Shown piece by piece: positions 17,608-26,380 of a stretch of DNA of 64,000 bases. The position numbers and the translations under genes were made by a program. This DNA comes from Luteibacter pinisoli (GTDB lineage Bacteria > Pseudomonadota > Gammaproteobacteria > Xanthomonadales > Rhodanobacteraceae), in the NCBI RefSeq assembly GCF_006385595.1, contig NZ_CP041046.1, positions 3,844,001-3,908,000 of the forward strand. The letters run 5' to 3'. The stretch's first letter is position 1; the number at the start of each line of letters is the position of its first letter. Below the pieces are notes generated by a model. That model ran no database searches. It worked only from the letters and a program-made list of their open reading frames with translations, and was not told the origin of the DNA.

Positions 17608-18501
17608 ATGGATTCAATTGACAATCTTGGTGACCTGTACCTGTTCGTACAGGCGGTTGAGGCCGGTGGTTTCTCCGCGGCCGCGGACCGGCTGGGCACG
17701 ACCCGCTCGCTCCTGAGCCGGCGCATCCTGGCCCTCGAGGAGCGCCTCGGCGCCCGCCTCCTCCACCGCAATGCCCGGCAGTTCGGCGTCACGGAAGCCG
17801 GCGAGCGGGTGTACCAGCACGCCGCCGCCATGTGCGAAGCCGCCTCGGCCGCCCGCCGAGCCGCCCAGTCTCCCGACGAGTCCCAACGACTGATCCGCGT
17901 GGAAGCCCACGGTCTGGTCTCCCCGATGGCCGCGTCGATGATGTCCGACTTCGCCACCATCCATCCGCTGACGCGCTTTTCCGTCACCGTCGGCAGCGGC
18001 GACATGGAGCGCCTGCTCCGCCAGCAGACCGATGTGATCCTCAGCCTGCGCGATACGCCGCCAGACAGCAGCGATGTGGTCGCCCGCGCGCTGGGCGGCA
18101 TCCGCCGCGTCACCGTGGCCAGCCCCGCCCTGCTCAGCCGCGTCGGCACCCCGCACCTCCCCGGCGACCTCGATGACAGCCACTGCCTGTCGCTCGGCGC
18201 CGACGGCGCGGCGTTCTGGCACTTCCGCGGCATGGCCCCGCGTCGCCGCCAGGTGCGCGTGGCCTTCGCCGACGTCGCCGCCCTGCTCGCCGCCGTGGAA
18301 GGCGGCCTCGGGATGGCCCAGCTACCGCACTACCTTGTCGCGGAGGATCTGCAGAGCGGCAAGCTCATCGCCGTGCTCGAAGCCTTCGAACCAGAGCCGT
18401 CGCCGTTGCACGCGTTAACAGTGAGCGGCCGCGTAGCCTCGGATGCCACGATTACCTTCGTGCGCTTCATGCAAACCCGCCTGGCAACCCTAGCGGCGTA
18501 A
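17608..18501 (+). CDS. LysR-family transcriptional regulator
   Basis: The chosen ATG gives 297 residues, the normal LysR length. The N-terminal winged helix (residues about 5-65) contains AVEAGGFSAAADRLGTTRSLLSRRILALEERLG, with the typical spacing of the recognition helix. The substrate-binding domain follows. The longer upstream frame is rejected because it adds about 70 low-quality residues before the HTH. The gene is transcribed away from the giant-protein operon and its stop lies in a hairpin. Its target is unknown: the divergent operon is possible, but the intervening region is long and the Clp-like site lies nearer that operon. Confidence 0.9.
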   Translation: MDSIDNLGDLYLFVQAVEAGGFSAAADRLGTTRSLLSRRILALEERLGARLLHRNARQFGVTEAGERVYQHAAAMCEAASAARRAAQSPDESQRLIRVEAHGLVSPMAASMMSDFATIHPLTRFSVTVGSGDMERLLRQQTDVILSLRDTPPDSSDVVARALGGIRRVTVASPALLSRVGTPHLPGDLDDSHCLSLGADGAAFWHFRGMAPRRRQVRVAFADVAALLAAVEGGLGMAQLPHYLVAEDLQSGKLIAVLEAFEPEPSPLHALTVSGRVASDATITFVRFMQTRLATLAA

Positions 18502-18512
18502 TCGCCGCTTCT
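18492..18512 (+). terminator. Hairpin over the LysR stop codon
   Basis: Perfect 7-bp arms AGCGGCG and CGCCGCT enclose a TAAT loop that includes the stop codon. The tail is short (TTCT), so this is a weak or Rho-assisted terminator at best. Confidence 0.4.
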
Positions 18513-18540
18513 CGTAGGTGCCCACCCTGTGGGCGACATC
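18511..18540. repeat. REP-like intergenic palindrome
   Basis: A GCCCAC-CCT-GTGGGC hairpin is set in a TAGGTG...CGAC frame. This resembles short dispersed REP elements common between genes in Xanthomonadaceae and Pseudomonas. Only one copy was noticed in the window, so the repeat status rests on recalled family resemblance. Confidence 0.4.
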
Positions 18541-18620
18541 TTTCGCGACTTCGCTGAACGCGCTAGTCCGACTCTATCCGCAATACGTTTGCTCCAAAAG
18601 CTCGCACGGCAAAACCGCCG

Positions 18621-18947
18621 TTACGCGGGCTCAACATGTACCGACGCAGCCGGTGCGTGAAGCGCCGCTCGCGTCAGTTGTCGAAAGATCGCACCCAGCG
18701 CGTCCATGCCAGGATTACCGCTGGCGGACAGCATGCGGTGCAGGCTTTTGGAAGGCGTGCCAGTAGCTCTGGCGAGACCTTCGAAGCCCATCAGCCCATG
18801 CGTGAGGTCACGCATCAGAAGACGCGCAGCTTCGGTTTCGCCATTGATGAGCATGGTGGTCGCTTCATCAAGCAGCGCCCGTGCGAACGAGGGGTCAGTC
18901 TGGACACGATTCGCGATCGTCTCGCGGTAGTCGACGGTCAGCACCAT
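18621..18947 (-). CDS. HigA-like antitoxin / HTH regulator
   Basis: The protein has 108 residues from an ATG preceded by AGGAGGTG ten bases upstream. A longer frame begins 14 codons earlier but lacks that site. The C-terminal half carries a Cro-type helix-turn-helix: GFEGLARATGTPSKSLHRML at about residues 53-72. The N-terminal half is helical (VDYRETIANRVQTDPSFARALLDEA), as in antidotes of the RelE/HigB group. It follows the toxin gene by 38 bases, the toxin-first order typical of higBA. It should neutralise the toxin and bind the operator at 19359-19382. Confidence 0.82.
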   Translation of the reverse strand: MVLTVDYRETIANRVQTDPSFARALLDEATTMLINGETEAARLLMRDLTHGLMGFEGLARATGTPSKSLHRMLSASGNPGMDALGAIFRQLTRAALHAPAASVHVEPA

Positions 18948-18985
18948 GGCGTTACACCTCCTGGATGAGAGTGGTTTGGGACAGG

Positions 18986-19333
18986 TCATTGCCCTCTCAC
19001 CGCTCTGTTAGCACCTTTCTTTCTCGCCTTATATTCAAGGACCAGATCACGCGCCAAGTCGATCTTCTTCTGCTGATCGCCTTTGTCGCTTCCTCCCATG
19101 AGAAGGATCAGGTCGGCTCCGTCCTGATGAACATAGATCCGGATGCCCGGCCCCCAATCGAGTCTCCACTCGGCCAAGCCGGCACCGAGTCCTTTCAGCC
19201 CGGACGTATTGCCAACAGCAAGCCGGTACGACACCGCCGCCACCTTGACGGCAGCGGCGGTCGCTAGCGACTCGAAAAACTGGCGGTAATGGTTACGACC
19301 TTCCCGGTCGACGAACTCCTGCACGCGCGGCAT
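18986..19333 (-). CDS. RelE/HigB-like toxin (addiction module killer protein)
   Basis: The protein has 115 residues from the ATG at 19333. The sequence matches the compact RelE/ParE fold: RNHYRQFFESL helix, GLKGLGAGLAEWRLDWGPGIRIYV strand block, then LLMGGSDKGDQQKKIDLA, which is the GGxKxxQxxDI-type signature of the HigB/killer subgroup. The activity expected from the family is ribosome-dependent mRNA cleavage, not shown here. A longer start at 19369 would run into the operator, so the internal ATG is preferred. It is the first gene of the two-gene operon. Confidence 0.85.
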   Translation of the reverse strand: MPRVQEFVDREGRNHYRQFFESLATAAAVKVAAVSYRLAVGNTSGLKGLGAGLAEWRLDWGPGIRIYVHQDGADLILLMGGSDKGDQQKKIDLARDLVLEYKARKKGANRAVRGQ

Positions 19334-19358
19334 TCCTTGCCCTCTTCCTGATGACCTC

Positions 19359-19382
19359 AAAGGTAACACATACGTTACCTTT
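19359..19382. promoter_or_regulatory. Perfect 9+6+9 operator of the toxin-antitoxin operon
   Basis: Inverted arms AAAGGTAAC and GTTACCTTT are separated by ACATAC. The site begins 26 bases upstream of the toxin ATG, where an autoregulatory antitoxin would bind. Confidence 0.75.
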
Positions 19383-19426
19383 AGTCCAAGCGCTCGGCGT
19401 ACAGGAATCGTCCATCAGGGCGAGAG

Positions 19427-20422
19427 TCAGCGCCCCACCATCTGCATCAGATGCTCCGGATACCGCTCACCGCTGACGGCAATCGCCGCAGCCGCCTTCT
19501 CGATGTTCGCCAGGTCACTGCTCGTGAGCTCGACGCTGGCCGCGGCGATGTTCTCTTCGAGGCGGTGCTGCTTGGTGGTGCCCGGGATGGGGACGATCCA
19601 AGGCTTGCGGGAGAGCAGCCATGCGAGGGCGATCTGGGCGGGCGTGGCCTGCTTCTCGCTGGCGATGGTCTTCAGCAGATCGACCAATGCTTCGTTTGCC
19701 TGCATGGCATCGGCGGTGAAGCGCGGGAGGATCTTGCGGAAGTCGCCGTCGTTGATCTGGGTTTCCTTGTTCATCGCGCCGGTGAGGAAGCCCTTGCCGA
19801 GCGGGCTGTAGGCGACGAGGCCGATGCCGAGTTCTTCGCAGGCTTCAAGAATGCCGTTGGTTTCCGGGCCGCGCGTCCACAGCGAATATTCGTTCTGCAG
19901 GGCAGTGATCGGCTGCACGGCGTGGGCGCGGCGCACCGTTGCGGCGCCCGGCTCGGAGAGGCCGAAGTGACGGACCTTGCCCTCGGCGATGAGATCTTTC
20001 ACCGCGCCAGCGACGTCTTCGATCGGCACGTTCGGGTCGACGCGGTGCTGGTACAGCAGGTCGATGGTGTCGATGCCCAGGCGCTTGAGCGAGGCTTCGG
20101 CGACCTGGCGGATGTGGTCCGGGCGGCTGTTCAGGCCAATCTGCTTGCCGGTGTCCGGATCGATGTCGAAACCGAACTTCGTGGCGATGACCACCTTGTC
20201 GCGGATCGGCGCCAGCGCCTTGCCGACGACCACCTCGTTGGTAAACGGGCCGTAGACCTCCGCCGTGTCGAAGAAGGTGACGCCGCGCTCGTACGCACTG
20301 CGGATCAGGGCGATGGCCTCGGCTTCCGGGGTCACCGTGCCGTAGCCGAAGTTCAGGCCCATGCAGCCGAAGCCGATGGCGGAAACTTCGAGGCCGCTGG
20401 TGCCAAGTGTGCGGGTTTGCAT
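19427..20422 (-). CDS. Aldo/keto reductase
   Basis: This 331-residue NADPH-dependent oxidoreductase belongs to the AKR superfamily. The catalytic tetrad is visible: Asp52 and Tyr57 in FFDTAEVYGP, Lys82 in ATKFGF, and His126 in LLYQHRVD. The C-terminal cofactor-binding part includes IVPIPGTTKQHRLEENIAA. It resembles the YakC/AKR13 type, which reduces small aldehydes; the substrate is unknown. It is divergent from a LysR gene across a 159-base gap, a common arrangement in which the regulator controls its neighbour. Confidence 0.92.
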   Translation of the reverse strand: MQTRTLGTSGLEVSAIGFGCMGLNFGYGTVTPEAEAIALIRSAYERGVTFFDTAEVYGPFTNEVVVGKALAPIRDKVVIATKFGFDIDPDTGKQIGLNSRPDHIRQVAEASLKRLGIDTIDLLYQHRVDPNVPIEDVAGAVKDLIAEGKVRHFGLSEPGAATVRRAHAVQPITALQNEYSLWTRGPETNGILEACEELGIGLVAYSPLGKGFLTGAMNKETQINDGDFRKILPRFTADAMQANEALVDLLKTIASEKQATPAQIALAWLLSRKPWIVPIPGTTKQHRLEENIAAASVELTSSDLANIEKAAAAIAVSGERYPEHLMQMVGR

Positions 20423-20498
20423 GGTGTGCCTCAGGGATGGGGGAAAGGTAGACGCTCAATCTAAGCCCGGGGCCGCTTGTGAACTAGACGGTTAATTC

Positions 20499-20518
20499 GG
20501 CATGCGCTTATGAATGCC
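20499..20518. promoter_or_regulatory. Candidate LysR-box between divergent genes
   Basis: An interrupted inverted repeat, GGCAT-N10-ATGCC, lies in the AKR/LysR intergenic region, 76 bases from the AKR start and 63 from the LysR start. The arms are short, so this is suggestive only. Confidence 0.3.
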
Positions 20519-20581
20519 TGATATCAATGTGCCCTGCCGGTGCTAGCATCCCTGGAACCACTCCCCCGCCCGGAACCCCCG

Positions 20582-21472
20582 ATGCGCAAGGACATCCAGG
20601 ACATCATGGCGTTCATCGCCGTGGCCCGCGAACAGAGCCTCACCCGCGCCGCGGCGAAGCTGGGGACGTCGCAGTCGGCGCTGAGCCACACCATTCGTGG
20701 GCTCGAAACCCGGCTTGGCGTACGCCTGCTCACCCGGACGACCCGGAGTGTCGCGCCCACCGAGGCCGGCGAGCGCCTGTTGCGCACCGTCGCACCGCGG
20801 CTGGAGGAGATCGAAGCCGAAGTCGATGCGCTGGGCGAGTTGCGCGAGAAGCCGGCTGGCAATCTCCGGATCACGACGGCCGAACACGCCGCCAATACGA
20901 TCCTTTGGCCGGCGCTGGAACGGTTCCTCCCGCAGTTCCCCGATATCTCAGTGGAAGTCGCGGTGAATTACGGGCTGGTCGACATCGTCGCCGAGCGTTT
21001 CGATCTTGGTGTTCGCCTGGGTGAGCAGGTGGCGCGCGACATGATCGCCGTGCCGATCGGGCCGCCGATACGCATGGCCGTCGTGAGCGCGCCTGCGTAT
21101 TTCGCCCGGCACAAGAAGCCGAAGACCCCCCAGGACCTCACAGGCCACAACTGCATCAACCTGCGCCTGCCAACGCATGGCGGGTTGATGATCTGGGATT
21201 TTGAGAAGGACGGACGCGAGGTAAAGGTGCGCGTCGAAGGCCAGGTGATCGCGAGCAGCGGCACGCAGATGACGGATGCCGCGTTACGCGGGCTCGGGCT
21301 CGCGTGGGTGCCTGAAGACATCGCCCTGCCGTATGTCGCCGAAGGCAAACTGCTGCGCGTGCTGGAGAAGTGGTGTGAACCGTTCTCCGGCTATCACATC
21401 TATTACCCGCATCGCCGACAGGGGGCACCTGCCCTGGCGGCGTTGGTGGAGGCGTTACGGTATCGGGGCTAA
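20582..21472 (+). CDS. LysR-family transcriptional regulator
   Basis: This is a 296-residue regulator. The HTH lies at residues about 5-60 (FIAVAREQSLTRAAAKLGTSQSALSHTIRGLETRLG), followed by a periplasmic-binding-like effector domain of the CrgA/DsdC type (LTGHNCINLRLPTHGGLMIWDFEKDGREV). The start is set by the normal distance to the HTH. It is divergently transcribed from the aldo/keto reductase and probably controls it. The frame upstream to 20540 is not needed. Confidence 0.92.
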   Translation: MRKDIQDIMAFIAVAREQSLTRAAAKLGTSQSALSHTIRGLETRLGVRLLTRTTRSVAPTEAGERLLRTVAPRLEEIEAEVDALGELREKPAGNLRITTAEHAANTILWPALERFLPQFPDISVEVAVNYGLVDIVAERFDLGVRLGEQVARDMIAVPIGPPIRMAVVSAPAYFARHKKPKTPQDLTGHNCINLRLPTHGGLMIWDFEKDGREVKVRVEGQVIASSGTQMTDAALRGLGLAWVPEDIALPYVAEGKLLRVLEKWCEPFSGYHIYYPHRRQGAPALAALVEALRYRG

Positions 21473-21499
21473 GGCAAGTAAGCACCACCCATGGTCGTC

Positions 21500-22861
21500 T
21501 CACGATATCCGCTCGATCTCACCCGGTTTCCAGCTGCCATCGAAGGCAGCTGCCTCGGGGCCGTAAATACGAAAATAGGTAAACCAGTAACGGCCGGGAA
21601 TCGTCTGGATACCGGGCGTGTCGCTGTCGTCTTCGGTATCCGGGCCGAAACGCAGTTCCACCGAGTCCCCGCTGACCGTCGACAGTTCGAATAGCGAACG
21701 CAACGCCGCCCGGTTCTGCGTTGTGCGGATCTGCGAGCGGGTTAGCGTGTCGTACACCGTCACGGACCAGAACAGCTTCCCCGGCACCGGCAGCGGCACC
21801 TTCAGCCGGTAGCGCTTGCCGCCGTCGAGCATCTGCCGTTGCGCATCGCGCAGGCCCAGCCAGTAAAGCGATCCGGCCTTGGTATCGCGACGGAACATGG
21901 CAGGCGAGGCGCCAATCGCCTGGTAGAACCATTTCTCGCGGGCGCCGAGATCCACATAACCGCCCGTATTGAAATCACCGTCTTCAAAACGAAGGCTGGC
22001 CCATTCCCACTGGCGGTCCGGCCAGACGTGGCGATCGGGCCGTCGGTCGAAGAAAGACTGGGCCCGCATCTGCGCATTACCCTCCGTCGCCGCGCGCTGG
22101 AGGATGGCGGTCATCCGCTTGTCCGGGTTGTAGGGCTTGCCCTTCTCGATGCCCAGGGCGGCGAGGTCGCCGTAAGGCGCCCGGTAACCCTCATAGGCCG
22201 GCTCCTTCTGCAGGGTGTCGTGGAGCACCTTCCAGAACGCCTCGTTGGTTTCCCAGGCGGCGGGCGTGGTGTCCTGTTGTTTGCCGGTCGCGTCGATCCA
22301 GCGCGGTTCCTTCCACGGCGCCTTGCTGTCGAGCGGATACACCTTCACGGTGGTCAGGCGCGCCTTGGCTTCGGCGACGTTGCCATGCACGGGCAGCGAG
22401 CGGACGCCGACGATCTGCCGGTTGCTGCTGGCGTGGTGGACGTAATAGCCCTCGCTCGGTAGCGCGCCCTTGTAGCCCGGCGGCACCAGCAGGTGCTTGC
22501 CACCGTTGCCGCCATCCGGGCCGGGCAGGCCCATGTCGGCCACCCAGCGCTGGTTGATGTCCATGGAGCAGACGATCAGCGGGCCGGGCGGCAGGTCGAT
22601 GACCAGCGGGCCGACGGCAAGGTCCAGCAGGATCGGCCCATACGGCGTGTCGGAGTTCGCCGTGAACACCAGTTGCTCCGGCCCGCAGTCCAGTGTGGCG
22701 AACACCTCATTCGGAATCAGGCCAATCTGTTCATTGCCCTTCACGATGGCCGCACCGGACACGGTGGGGTAGAAGAACTTGTAGGCCTGGATGGCCCGGG
22801 CGAGGTCCGCTTCGTCGTAGGCGCGGGTGATGCCTTCAACGGACTGCGCGTCGTTTGCCAT
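21500..22861 (-). CDS. DUF1254 / DUF1214 domain protein
   Basis: This 453-residue protein has the two-domain layout of the family: DUF1254 at about 30-160 (ANSDTPYGPILLDLAVGPLVIDLPPG) and DUF1214 at about 330-440 (YWLGLRDAQRQMLDGGKRYRLKVPLPVPGKLFWSVTVYD). No signal peptide is visible, although many relatives are periplasmic. The biochemical role of the family is not established. It is convergent with the LysR gene, with 27 bases between the stops. Confidence 0.88.
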   Translation of the reverse strand: MANDAQSVEGITRAYDEADLARAIQAYKFFYPTVSGAAIVKGNEQIGLIPNEVFATLDCGPEQLVFTANSDTPYGPILLDLAVGPLVIDLPPGPLIVCSMDINQRWVADMGLPGPDGGNGGKHLLVPPGYKGALPSEGYYVHHASSNRQIVGVRSLPVHGNVAEAKARLTTVKVYPLDSKAPWKEPRWIDATGKQQDTTPAAWETNEAFWKVLHDTLQKEPAYEGYRAPYGDLAALGIEKGKPYNPDKRMTAILQRAATEGNAQMRAQSFFDRRPDRHVWPDRQWEWASLRFEDGDFNTGGYVDLGAREKWFYQAIGASPAMFRRDTKAGSLYWLGLRDAQRQMLDGGKRYRLKVPLPVPGKLFWSVTVYDTLTRSQIRTTQNRAALRSLFELSTVSGDSVELRFGPDTEDDSDTPGIQTIPGRYWFTYFRIYGPEAAAFDGSWKPGEIERIS

Positions 22862-22964
22862 GGCCGGTCCTCCTTGGGGGGTCCCACCAGTCCAGCACGT
22901 TCCGCGCCTGCCCGCGTCCGAAGAACCCTCACCGGCCCCTCGGTAGAATTACTACACTGGGCGC

Positions 22965-23564
22965 ATGACTGACCTCATCACCGACGACGCCGAGTTTTAC
23001 CTGAAGCATTTCGAAGGCCTGGACCTGGCCGAGAAAACGCTGGCCTCCCGCACCTTTGAATCATGCACCTTCCTACGGTGCTCGTTCAGCGACGCGGCGC
23101 TTGAACGCTGCAAGTTCATCGAATGCACGTTTCGCTCGCGCGACCTCAGTAATGCGAAGGTCACGCTGAGCAAATGGCAGGAAACAAGCTTCGACGAATG
23201 CAAGCTCCTCGGCATCGACTGGACGCGCGCCGACTGGCCTCGTTTCACCGCACCGGGAAAGTTGATCTTCCGCAAATCGAACGTCAGTTACGCATCGTTC
23301 TTCGGACTGGATCTGCAGGAAATCACGCTGGAAGAATGCAAGGCGCATTCGGTCGACCTGCGCGAAGGCAACTTCAGCAAATCCAACTTCAGCTATACCG
23401 ATTTCACCGAGAGCCTGTTTGGGAAGACGAAGCTCGCGGGCGTCGATTTCACCGAGGCGACGAACTACCTGATCGACATCCAGGCCAACCAGGTGAAGGG
23501 GGCCAAGTTCAGCCGGGCGGAGGCCTTCGGGCTTCTTTACGGGCTGGATGTGGAACTGGTCTAG
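22965..23564 (+). CDS. Pentapeptide-repeat protein
   Basis: This 199-residue protein consists almost entirely of A(D/N)LxX-type pentapeptides, for example SFSDAALERCKFIECTF, NLSNAKV and NFSKSNFSYTDFTESLF. These fold into a right-handed quadrilateral beta-helix. Length and layout recall McbG and Qnr proteins that shield DNA gyrase, but that role is not shown here. A TAGAAT -10-like element at 22944-22949 would place transcription start only about eight bases before the ATG, and no strong ribosome-binding site is present, so the leader may be very short. Confidence 0.85.
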   Translation: MTDLITDDAEFYLKHFEGLDLAEKTLASRTFESCTFLRCSFSDAALERCKFIECTFRSRDLSNAKVTLSKWQETSFDECKLLGIDWTRADWPRFTAPGKLIFRKSNVSYASFFGLDLQEITLEECKAHSVDLREGNFSKSNFSYTDFTESLFGKTKLAGVDFTEATNYLIDIQANQVKGAKFSRAEAFGLLYGLDVELV

Positions 23565-23585
23565 GGTTCCCACAGGCCTAGACCA
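23557..23585 (+). terminator. Hairpin at the end of the pentapeptide gene
   Basis: Perfect 9-bp arms TGGTCTAGG and CCTAGACCA enclose an 11-base loop and overlap the stop codon. No T-run follows, so termination is uncertain. The palindrome may instead separate the gene from the transporter downstream. Confidence 0.4.
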
Positions 23586-23664
23586 AAGAACGCTTTATCC
23601 GCCTCCCGGTCCATGGGAGTATCCCCCCGCTGGTTTCGCTCGCGATAACCCTGGGGGAAAACGT

Positions 23665-25320
23665 ATGGATGACGCAGTAAGGGGCGGCGCTGAGCCGTCG
23701 GGGCGTGGTGCGGGCTCCGTTCTGGCCCGTGAAAACACCATTGCCGGGCCGCGCTTCAACCGCTGGCTGGTACCGCCAGCCGCCTTGGCGATTCACCTGT
23801 GTATCGGCATGGCCTACGGCTTCTCGGTGTTCTGGCTGCCGATGAGCAAGCTGGTGACCGAGGCCGACCCGGCCCTGTGTGCCCAGCTGGGCTTCTTCGA
23901 CCAGCTGTTCTCCACCGGCTGTAACTGGACCGTCCCGGCGGTCACCCACATCTTTGAAACCTTTATCGCCATGCTGGGTATCTCGGCGGCGATCTGGGGT
24001 GCCTGGCTGGAACATGCCGGCCCGCGCAAGGCGGGTTTCATCGCCGCCCTTTGCTGGGGTGGCGGCCTGCTGCTTGCCGGCATTGGCGTCTCCATCCACC
24101 AGCTGTGGCTGGTGTTCCTGGGGGCGGGTGTCCTGGGCGGCATTGGCCAGGGGCTGGGCTACATCACCCCGGTCTCTACCCTCATTAAATGGTTCCCGGA
24201 CCGGCGCGGCCTGGCCACCGGCTTTGCCATCATGGGTTATGGCGGTGGCGCGCTGATTGGTGCACCGATTGCCGTGGCCTTGATCGGCAAGTTCACCACT
24301 AACGGCGTACCTGGCGTGGCCTCCACGCTGATGGTGATGGGCGTGCTTTACCTGGTGGTGATGACCGCCGGTGCGTTCGGCTTCCGGGTACCGCCGTCGG
24401 GCTGGCGTCCGCTGGGCTGGACCCCGCCGGCGGAATCGGCGAACAAGCTGATCACGAACCGCCATGTGCATCTGAATCGCGCGTGGAAAACCCCGCAGTT
24501 CTGGCTGCTGTGGATGGTGTTGTGCATGAACGTCACCGCGGGCATTGGCGTGTTGGCGATGGCCAGCCCGATGTTCCAGGACGTCTTCGGCGGCAAGCTG
24601 CTCGGGCTGGATGCATCGGTGACGCTGACGACCGAGCAGAAGGCGGCGATTGCCGCGTCGGCGGCGGGGCTGGTGGGCCTCATCAGCCTGTTCAACAGCC
24701 TGGGGCGGATTTTCTGGGCGTCGATGTCGGATTTCATGGGACGCAAGGTCACGTACTTCGTGTTCTTCGCCCTCGGTATCCTGCTGTATTGCACCCTGCC
24801 CTCGCTCGGCCATGCGGGCCACGCAGCGCTGTTCGTTGCCGCGGTGTGCGTGATCCTCTCGATGTACGGCGGTGGCTTCGCTACGGTGCCGGCGTACCTG
24901 TCGGATCTGTTCGGTACGCAGATGGTCGGCGCGATCCACGGGCGGTTGCTGACGGCTTGGTCGGTGGCGGGCGTCGCTGGTCCGTTCCTGATTGCGGCGG
25001 TCCGCCAGGCGCAGCTGGACGCAGGCGTGGCGAAGAACCTGGTCTACGACCGCACGCTTTATATCCTCGCCGGGCTGCTCGTCATCGGCCTGATCTGCAA
25101 CCTGCTGGTGCGGCCGGTGAATGAAAGCGCGCTGATGACGGAAGCCGAACTCGCGCACGAGAAGTCGTTGCAGCGCGAGACGGCGGAAGTCTCGGCACGC
25201 GCGCAGGATGCGGCACGGGGCGGCTTCGGCGTCGTCGGCCTGCTTGCCTGGGCCGCGGTGGGCATTCCGTTCCTTATCGGCGTGTGGATTGCGATTGGGA
25301 AGGCGGCGGCGTTGTTCTAA
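23665..25320 (+). CDS. OFA-family MFS transporter
   Basis: The protein has 551 residues with about twelve membrane helices. The start at 23665 is chosen because the upstream part of the frame crosses the preceding stop and hairpin. Family features include AIHLCIGMAYGFSVFWLPMSKL in the first helix, FPDRRGLATGFAIMGYGGGALIGAP after helix five, and a long N-terminal extracytoplasmic loop containing ADPALCAQLG. OFA proteins exchange small carboxylates such as oxalate/formate; the substrate here is unknown. The gene appears to be monocistronic, closed by the strong terminator at 25347-25384. Confidence 0.9.
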   Translation: MDDAVRGGAEPSGRGAGSVLARENTIAGPRFNRWLVPPAALAIHLCIGMAYGFSVFWLPMSKLVTEADPALCAQLGFFDQLFSTGCNWTVPAVTHIFETFIAMLGISAAIWGAWLEHAGPRKAGFIAALCWGGGLLLAGIGVSIHQLWLVFLGAGVLGGIGQGLGYITPVSTLIKWFPDRRGLATGFAIMGYGGGALIGAPIAVALIGKFTTNGVPGVASTLMVMGVLYLVVMTAGAFGFRVPPSGWRPLGWTPPAESANKLITNRHVHLNRAWKTPQFWLLWMVLCMNVTAGIGVLAMASPMFQDVFGGKLLGLDASVTLTTEQKAAIAASAAGLVGLISLFNSLGRIFWASMSDFMGRKVTYFVFFALGILLYCTLPSLGHAGHAALFVAAVCVILSMYGGGFATVPAYLSDLFGTQMVGAIHGRLLTAWSVAGVAGPFLIAAVRQAQLDAGVAKNLVYDRTLYILAGLLVIGLICNLLVRPVNESALMTEAELAHEKSLQRETAEVSARAQDAARGGFGVVGLLAWAAVGIPFLIGVWIAIGKAAALF

Positions 25321-25346
25321 CGCAACGCTCCAATACGAATCACCCG

Positions 25347-25384
25347 ACGGCGCCCTGCTATGGCAGTGGCGCCGTTTTCTTTTG
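25347..25384 (+). terminator. Rho-independent terminator after the MFS gene
   Basis: Perfect 8-bp arms ACGGCGCC and GGCGCCGT, a 13-base loop, then TTTTCTTTT. This is the clearest intrinsic terminator in the window. Confidence 0.85.
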
Positions 25385-25543
25385 CCATAAGGCGCATGCC
25401 GTACCAATAGCCAGTGAGACGTGGGCCGCCAAACTGAACGTGAAGAGCTCATGCACGGACTGATTCAGTTTTCCGCAAGGAATTCGAGGGCATATTCGAA
25501 ATGGCAGTTCACCCGGCCTCGTGCCCCGTACGGAGATAGACCC

Positions 25544-25834
25544 ATGCGCAACCTCACCCTGCTGTTGGCCGCCTCGTTCGGCCTCGTCGTGGCCTCGAGC
25601 GCCTTTGCTTCCGACCGGCCCGATCCGGGCAAATTGACCACGAAATGCCTCGATGCCGCAGCCAAGAAGTTCGACGTGAAGAACGATTATGTCCAGCTGC
25701 AGCCGATCCAGGCTGCCGATTCCGGCTATTCGATTGCCGGCGTTGCCGATGCGGGCATGGACGGCAAGAAGAACTTTACGTGTGAGTTCGACAAGAAGGG
25801 CAAGATGGCGAATCTTGTTCCCGAAGGTAAGTAA
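25544..25834 (+). CDS. Small secreted protein of unknown function
   Basis: The protein has 96 residues from the ATG preceded by GGAGA eight bases upstream. The N-terminus is a clear Sec signal (MRNLTLLLAASFGLVVASSAFA). The mature part of about 74 residues has two cysteines that could pair, and the sequence KNDYVQLQPIQAADSGYSIAGVADAGMDGKKNFTCEFD suggests a small beta-rich periplasmic protein. The longer frame from 25421 adds residues that would bury the signal. No family recognised. Confidence 0.75.
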   Translation: MRNLTLLLAASFGLVVASSAFASDRPDPGKLTTKCLDAAAKKFDVKNDYVQLQPIQAADSGYSIAGVADAGMDGKKNFTCEFDKKGKMANLVPEGK

Positions 25835-25843
25835 TCAAGGATC

Positions 25844-25870
25844 AGGTGCCGCGCGCAGGGCGCGGCGCCT
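25844..25870. terminator. Bidirectional hairpin between convergent genes
   Basis: Arms AGGTGCCGCGC and GCGCGGCGCCT pair over 11 positions with one G-T wobble, and the loop is GCAGG. It lies between two converging stops and touches the last bases of the minus-strand gene. Confidence 0.55.
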
Positions 25871-26174
25871 ATTTGCCACCGAGGCAAGCGCCTCCAGGCA
25901 TGACCTGGCAGGCCTTGCCTGTTTTTTTGTCGACGATGAACATCAATGGCCAGCCACGCGTGGTTGGGCCTTCGGTAACCCATTCCACGTTGGATTTGCT
26001 GTTAGGCGTGGGTACCAACGTATAGCGCTTCACGCCAGGCAGCTGCGCGCTGCTCAGCCTGCTCAGACTGTAGGCGGTCGGCGAGCTGATCCAGGCTGGT
26101 GGCTCGGCCATCGCCGGCACGCTGACCGCGAGTGCGATGCCAAAGAAGCAGAACGGTGACTTGAGGCTCAGCAT
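25869..26174 (-). CDS. Small secreted protein of unknown function
   Basis: This 101-residue protein has a signal peptide ending PAMA at about residue 23, and AAGGGAT upstream of the ATG as ribosome-binding site. The mature part contains YTLVPTPNSKSNVEWVTEGPTTRGWPLMFIVDKKTGKACQVMPGGACLGG, with two cysteines near the C-terminus that could form a short loop. It is convergent with the other small secreted protein and separated from it by a shared hairpin. No family recognised. Confidence 0.65.
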   Translation of the reverse strand: MLSLKSPFCFFGIALAVSVPAMAEPPAWISSPTAYSLSRLSSAQLPGVKRYTLVPTPNSKSNVEWVTEGPTTRGWPLMFIVDKKTGKACQVMPGGACLGGK

Positions 26175-26380
26175 GGCTATCCCTTGCTTCTGGGGCGTGG
26201 AGTCGGTGCATCGAGTTTAGGCCTACAAAGACGATCAGGTCGCGCGATCGTGGGCTATCAGTGCGCTCCCGTAATCTCGCCCGCAACGAAAGTTCGTAGA
26301 TGATTTTCAGAATCCTTCCATAGAACTAAGCGTCCGCATGCAGCCGAATACGCGTTTCGTCAGGATGGGGCGACGACGCC

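Noticed and set aside
18511..18540. REP-like palindrome considered as part of a repeat family or terminator for the antitoxin gene
   Set aside because: Only one copy was seen in the window and there is no T-run on either side, so nothing beyond a low-confidence repeat call is justified.
23578..25452. Open frame of 624 codons on the minus strand
   Set aside because: It is antisense to the MFS transporter, has a composition rich in Arg, Gln and His, and crosses the strong terminator.
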